Origin: an uncultured Eubacteriales bacterium
GTDB lineage: Bacteria > Bacillota > Clostridia > Oscillospirales > Acutalibacteraceae
NCBI GenBank assembly: GCA_900321195.1
Contig: ONVG01000046.1
Coordinates: 1 to 9,571 of the forward strand
Direction: 5' to 3'
DNA: 9,571 bases
Part shown: one piece after another, positions 7,622 through 9,571 of the stretch
Position numbering within the stretch: the first letter of the stretch is position 1
How the letters are laid out: every line of letters starts with the position of its first letter
Notes under the pieces: generated by a model
Database searches by the model: none
What the model was told of the DNA's origin: nothing
Seen by the model: the letters and a program-made list of their open reading frames with translations, nothing else
Made by a program: the position numbers and the translations under genes

Positions 7622-8122
7622 ATGAAATACTGTTTTGAATGCGGAACGAAGCTTATAGAAAAACCGCTCAAAAATGAGGGAAATATACCCTATTGTGAAA
7701 AATGCGGCGAATACCGTTTCCCGATATTTTCAACAGCCGTAAGCATGATAGTCAAAAATCCCGACCAGACAAAAATACTTCTTATACAGCAGTACGGAAA
7801 AGGTCAGAACGTACTTGTAGCAGGATATATAAACAAGGGCGAAAATGCCGAGCATGCAGTTGAAAGAGAGGTTTTTGAAGAAACAGGGCTTAAACTCTGT
7901 TCACTCAGGTTCAACAAGAGCGAATATTTCCCCAATACCAATACTCTCATGCTGAATTACTCATGTATCGCGGAAAGCGAAGACCTCAGCGCTCTTAACA
8001 CAGAGGAGGTCGATAAAGCGGAATGGTTCACCCTTGAAGATGCGCGAAAAAATATAAAGCCGGATAGTCTTGCTGAAAGATTCCTGCTTTCTCATCTTAA
8101 AGCCATATCTGAACAGAGGTGA
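7622..8122 (+). CDS. Nudix hydrolase with N-terminal zinc ribbon, NudC-like
   Basis: The product has 166 residues. A zinc-ribbon-like pair of knuckles (CFECG at 4-8, CEKCG at 25-29) precedes a complete Nudix box at 68-90 fitting GX5EX7REUXEEXGU: GYINKGE, then REVFEETGL. It should therefore hydrolyse a nucleoside diphosphate linked to another moiety, using divalent metal. The ribbon-plus-Nudix layout resembles NAD(+) diphosphatase NudC, but the NudC hallmark SQPWPFPxS after the box is replaced by KSEYFPNTNTLML, and the large N-terminal domain of E. coli NudC is missing, so NADH specificity is doubtful. The start is secured by AAGGAG 8 bases upstream; an ATG five bases earlier is immediately followed by a stop. 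The 3' end overlaps ylmH (GTGA), so the two are one transcription unit. Confidence 0.88.
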   Translation: MKYCFECGTKLIEKPLKNEGNIPYCEKCGEYRFPIFSTAVSMIVKNPDQTKILLIQQYGKGQNVLVAGYINKGENAEHAVEREVFEETGLKLCSLRFNKSEYFPNTNTLMLNYSCIAESEDLSALNTEEVDKAEWFTLEDARKNIKPDSLAERFLLSHLKAISEQR

Positions 8123-8886
8123 TAAAAACGGACGTCTCTGAAAAATACACCTCGGACAGCGAGGAAAAGATACTTATAAGAAAAATAAACGACCTTGTAA
8201 ACAAAAGCCGCAAAGAATTTACGGTGACATATTCACATTTTCTTGACCCTGCACAGCAGGCACTTCTTTCAAGGATAGAAGAATTTTACGGTCTTATAAG
8301 CTTTGAGGGCGGCTATGAAGACGCTGAAAGAAGGCTGTGCCGGATATGCACCGACGAGTACTGCGCGGATGAAGGTGCGCCTATAGTTTTGCTGAAAGCC
8401 GTGATACCTGCAAGAAGCGGAGAGCCGACACACAGAGAGATTCTCGGCTCGATAATGGGCACAGGGATAAAGCGTGAAATGGTCGGCGATATACTCCCGA
8501 ACAAGAACGAGCCTATGTTTTTCTGCCACAGCATGTCTGTACAGCACATTGAACTTGAACTTCACAAAATAGGACGCGCAAATGCAGAGATATCAAGATG
8601 TACTCTTACGGATATCCCCGAAACACCATTGAAGGAAAGACAGATAAATGTAAGCTCAATGCGGCTGGACTGCATAGCGGCGGAGGGCTTCGGAATGTCA
8701 AGGAGCAAAGCCGCCGAATACATAAAAAAGGGTGTTGTTGCCGTGAACTGGATAATAACACCCGATACTTCAAAGGAAATAAAGTCCGGAGATAAGATAT
8801 CCCTGAGAGGAAAGGGAAAGATACGCATAGGCGAAATAACAGGCACAAGCAAAAAGGGACGGATATTTCTTCAAATATTCAGTTGA
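8119..8886 (+). CDS. ylmH: YlmH-family S4 domain RNA-binding protein
   Basis: The product has 255 residues, close to B. subtilis YlmH. The conserved central YlmH block is visible at about 104-125 (PTHREILGSIMGTGIKREMVGDI). An S4 RNA-binding domain follows at about 180-240 (MRLDCIAAEGFGMSRSKAAEYIKKGVVAVN, then SGDKISLRGKGKI). YlmH binds ribosomal large-subunit/tRNA complexes and has been linked to ribosome-associated quality control; this role is family knowledge. The start is GTG at 8119 and overlaps the Nudix stop by four bases (GTGA). The ribosome binding site AGAGG abuts the start codon, so initiation most likely depends on translational coupling with the Nudix gene. In many Firmicutes ylmH sits beside divIVA in the division cluster; here none of those genes is present. 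It ends at a strong terminator. Confidence 0.92.
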   Translation: MIKTDVSEKYTSDSEEKILIRKINDLVNKSRKEFTVTYSHFLDPAQQALLSRIEEFYGLISFEGGYEDAERRLCRICTDEYCADEGAPIVLLKAVIPARSGEPTHREILGSIMGTGIKREMVGDILPNKNEPMFFCHSMSVQHIELELHKIGRANAEISRCTLTDIPETPLKERQINVSSMRLDCIAAEGFGMSRSKAAEYIKKGVVAVNWIITPDTSKEIKSGDKISLRGKGKIRIGEITGTSKKGRIFLQIFS

Positions 8887-8889
8887 AAC

Positions 8890-8933
8890 AAAAAGTACGG
8901 TAAAACTACAGAAAAAGTTTTGCCGTACTTTTT
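8890..8933 (+). terminator. Strong rho-independent terminator after ylmH
   Basis: Arms 8890-8907 and 8916-8933 form an 18-bp stem with one G-U pair and an 8-nt loop. The stem ends in AAAAA/TTTTT, so the T-run is part of the stem. It starts 4 bases after the ylmH stop and is the longest perfect hairpin in the window. Confidence 0.9.
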
Positions 8934-8937
8934 AACA

Positions 8938-8968
8938 TTGAACATTTTTGTGCTGATTTCATAGTATG
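8938..8968 (+). promoter_or_regulatory. Possible promoter of the dpaA-like gene, sigma-K-like or sigma-A
   Basis: AC at 8942-8943 followed after 16 bases by CATAGTATG (8960-8968) is close to the sigma-K pattern (AC, 16-17 bases, CATAnnnTA), with only the last base off. The same bases can be read as sigma-A: TTGAAC (8938-8943), 16-base spacer, CATAGT. In B. subtilis the dipicolinate synthase operon is sigma-K dependent, which makes the first reading attractive. The motifs are short, so chance is a real possibility. Confidence 0.3.
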
Positions 8969-8979
8969 TTAAAGAGTAA

Positions 8980-9004
8980 AGAATAAAAGAGAATAAAGAA
9001 TAAT
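8980..9004. repeat. Three short AGAATAA repeats in an A-rich leader
   Basis: AGAATAA occurs at 8980, 8990 and 8997 in a purine-rich strand (8971-9003), the first two as an identical AGAATAAA spaced 10 bases apart. It lies in the presumed 5' leader of the dpaA-like gene. It may be an AU-rich unstructured leader or simple slippage. Confidence 0.4.
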
Positions 9005-9005
9005 A

Positions 9006-9027
9006 CAGCGCTTGCGCGCTGAGGAGG
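9006..9027 (+). promoter_or_regulatory. Hairpin abutting the ribosome binding site of the dpaA-like gene
   Basis: CAGCGC (9006-9011) and GCGCTG (9016-9021) form a perfect 6-bp GC-rich stem with loop TTGC. It ends exactly where the AGGAGG ribosome binding site (9022-9027) begins, 9 bases before the ATG. The stem does not bury the binding site itself, so an mRNA-stabilising or translation-enhancing role is as likely as repression. Confidence 0.45.
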
Positions 9028-9036
9028 GAGAAATCC

Positions 9037-9435
9037 ATGACCCATATAAAAAATTTCGGCTTTATCGGCGGCGACAAACGTCAGCTCTACTGTGCAGGCT
9101 CTATCGCCGCCGATGGTTACGCCGTTAAAATATGCGGCTTTGATAATGCCGCCGAAGCCTTCTCTCTTGAACAAGCCGACCTGACAGAGACTATCCGCTC
9201 ATCAGACGCGCTCATCCTTCCATTGCCCTGCTCCCGTGACGGCAAACGCATAAATGCGCCCTTGTCACAAGATGACATAATTATAGATGAAAGCATCTCC
9301 GCGTTTATTTCAGACAAGCCGGTTTTCTGCGGAATGAAAAACAAACTCCCGTTTTCTTTACAAAATGTACACAAAAAAAGGAAAAAAGTGCGAGAATTGA
9401 TAAAAAACTCTTACTTTTCTGAAAAAAGCGACTAG
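9037..9435 (+). CDS. dpaA: Dipicolinate synthase subunit A, N-terminal domain only (truncated)
   Basis: DpaA (SpoVFA) with DpaB makes dipicolinic acid in the sporulating mother cell. This 132-residue product matches the N-terminal domain of that subunit: NFGFIGGDKRQLYCAGSIAADGY at 6-28 recalls the IGGDxRQ opening of SpoVFA, followed by KICGFDNA at 31-38 and DALILPLPCSRDGKRINAPLS at 57-77. The whole family protein is near 290-300 residues; here the frame ends at a TAG just where the C-terminal NAD(P)-binding Rossmann domain should begin. No GLGRTG-like motif is found in any frame of the 136 bases left in the window. The start has a strong AGGAGG 9 bases upstream. Alanine codons (7 GCC of 11, no GCT) and glutamine codons (3 CAA of 4) differ from the GCA/GCT and CAG preference next door. 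It could be a degraded gene or a stand-alone domain; dipicolinate synthesis by this product alone is unlikely. Confidence 0.72.
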   Translation: MTHIKNFGFIGGDKRQLYCAGSIAADGYAVKICGFDNAAEAFSLEQADLTETIRSSDALILPLPCSRDGKRINAPLSQDDIIIDESISAFISDKPVFCGMKNKLPFSLQNVHKKRKKVRELIKNSYFSEKSD

Positions 9436-9445
9436 ATTAGCCCAG

Positions 9446-9571
9446 CTATTCCCCTCTTTTTATATCATCCATCCCTTTAATTTTCTGTAAGAACGATTTC
9501 ACCCATTCAGGTTTAATGAAGAATACCGCAACAGCAATCACAGTAGATGTATGGAAAAGCGAATGGAAAAG
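9446..9571 (-). CDS. 3' end of an unidentified protein, probably membrane-associated (5' end outside window)
   Basis: The last 41 codons of an open minus-strand frame enter from the right edge and stop at TAG (9446-9448). The visible residues begin LFHSLFHTSTVIAVAVFFI, a hydrophobic stretch that could be a final transmembrane helix, followed by a charged tail (KPEWVKSFLQKIKGMDDIKRGE). I do not recognise the family. Its stop is 10 bases from the stop of the convergent dpaA-like gene, with no terminator hairpin between them. Support rests on the open frame to the window edge, the plausible helix-plus-basic-tail ending, and the lack of any other gene here. Confidence 0.5.
   Translation of the reverse strand, partial: LFHSLFHTSTVIAVAVFFIKPEWVKSFLQKIKGMDDIKRGE

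Noticed and set aside
8871..9077. A 68-codon minus-strand frame across the ylmH-dpaA gap
   Set aside because: It runs through the strong ylmH terminator and the AT-rich leader, and has no ribosome binding site or known motif.
1..9571. CRISPR array, prophage, transposon ends, defence or toxin-antitoxin system
   Set aside because: No spaced direct repeats of array size, inverted terminal repeats, transposase or integrase motifs, or small paired toxin-antitoxin genes were seen on either strand.

Overview
The window looks like a low-to-medium GC Firmicute chromosome of the Clostridia, most likely a Ruminococcus-like member of the Oscillospiraceae. The grounds are AT-leaning coding DNA with strong AGGAGG-type ribosome binding sites, the gene set scpA-scpB-DUF2953, an efp gene next to a CD1247-type zinc-ribbon gene, and a remnant of the spore gene dpaA. 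The genus is an inference from gene content and style, not a database result. No tRNA, rRNA, CRISPR array, insertion sequence or phage gene was seen, and the region is mostly core chromosome.

Layout. Positions 1-1679 (+) hold the 3' two-thirds of leuS, entering from outside the window. It converges on a minus-strand cluster that reads, in transcription order, efp (5639-5082), a CD1247-like zinc-ribbon gene (5048-4605), an M50 site-2 protease-type membrane protein (4479-3754), scpA (3661-2933), scpB (2951-2397) and a DUF2953 membrane protein (2396-1737). A hairpin at 4559-4589 probably separates efp/CD1247 from the protease-scpAB part. A shared hairpin at 1688-1722 ends both leuS and DUF2953. 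From 5640 to 5928 (289 bp) lies a divergent intergenic region with a near-perfect sigma-A promoter for efp and a second good promoter for the rightward ilvA. The plus-strand genes then follow: ilvA-ridA (5929-7527) closed by a terminator, a NudC-like Nudix hydrolase and ylmH in GTGA overlap (7622-8886) closed by a very strong terminator, and a short dpaA-like gene (9037-9435). The last 126 bases are the 3' end of an unidentified minus-strand gene that converges on dpaA.

How the genes work together. Two units concern translation and its quality: leuS (tRNA charging) and efp (rescue of polyproline stalls); ylmH (S4-domain, ribosome-associated) is a third translation-linked gene. ScpA and ScpB form the kleisin part of the Smc condensin. 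IlvA makes reactive enamine/imine intermediates from threonine and serine, and RidA, encoded directly behind it, hydrolyses them, so this pair is a producer-plus-cleanup operon.

The most unusual item is the dpaA-like gene. It keeps only the N-terminal domain of dipicolinate synthase subunit A, has no trace of the NAD(P)-binding C-terminal half, uses codons unlike its neighbours, yet has a strong ribosome binding site and a possible late-sporulation (sigma-K-like) promoter. I found no convincing new multi-gene system in the window.
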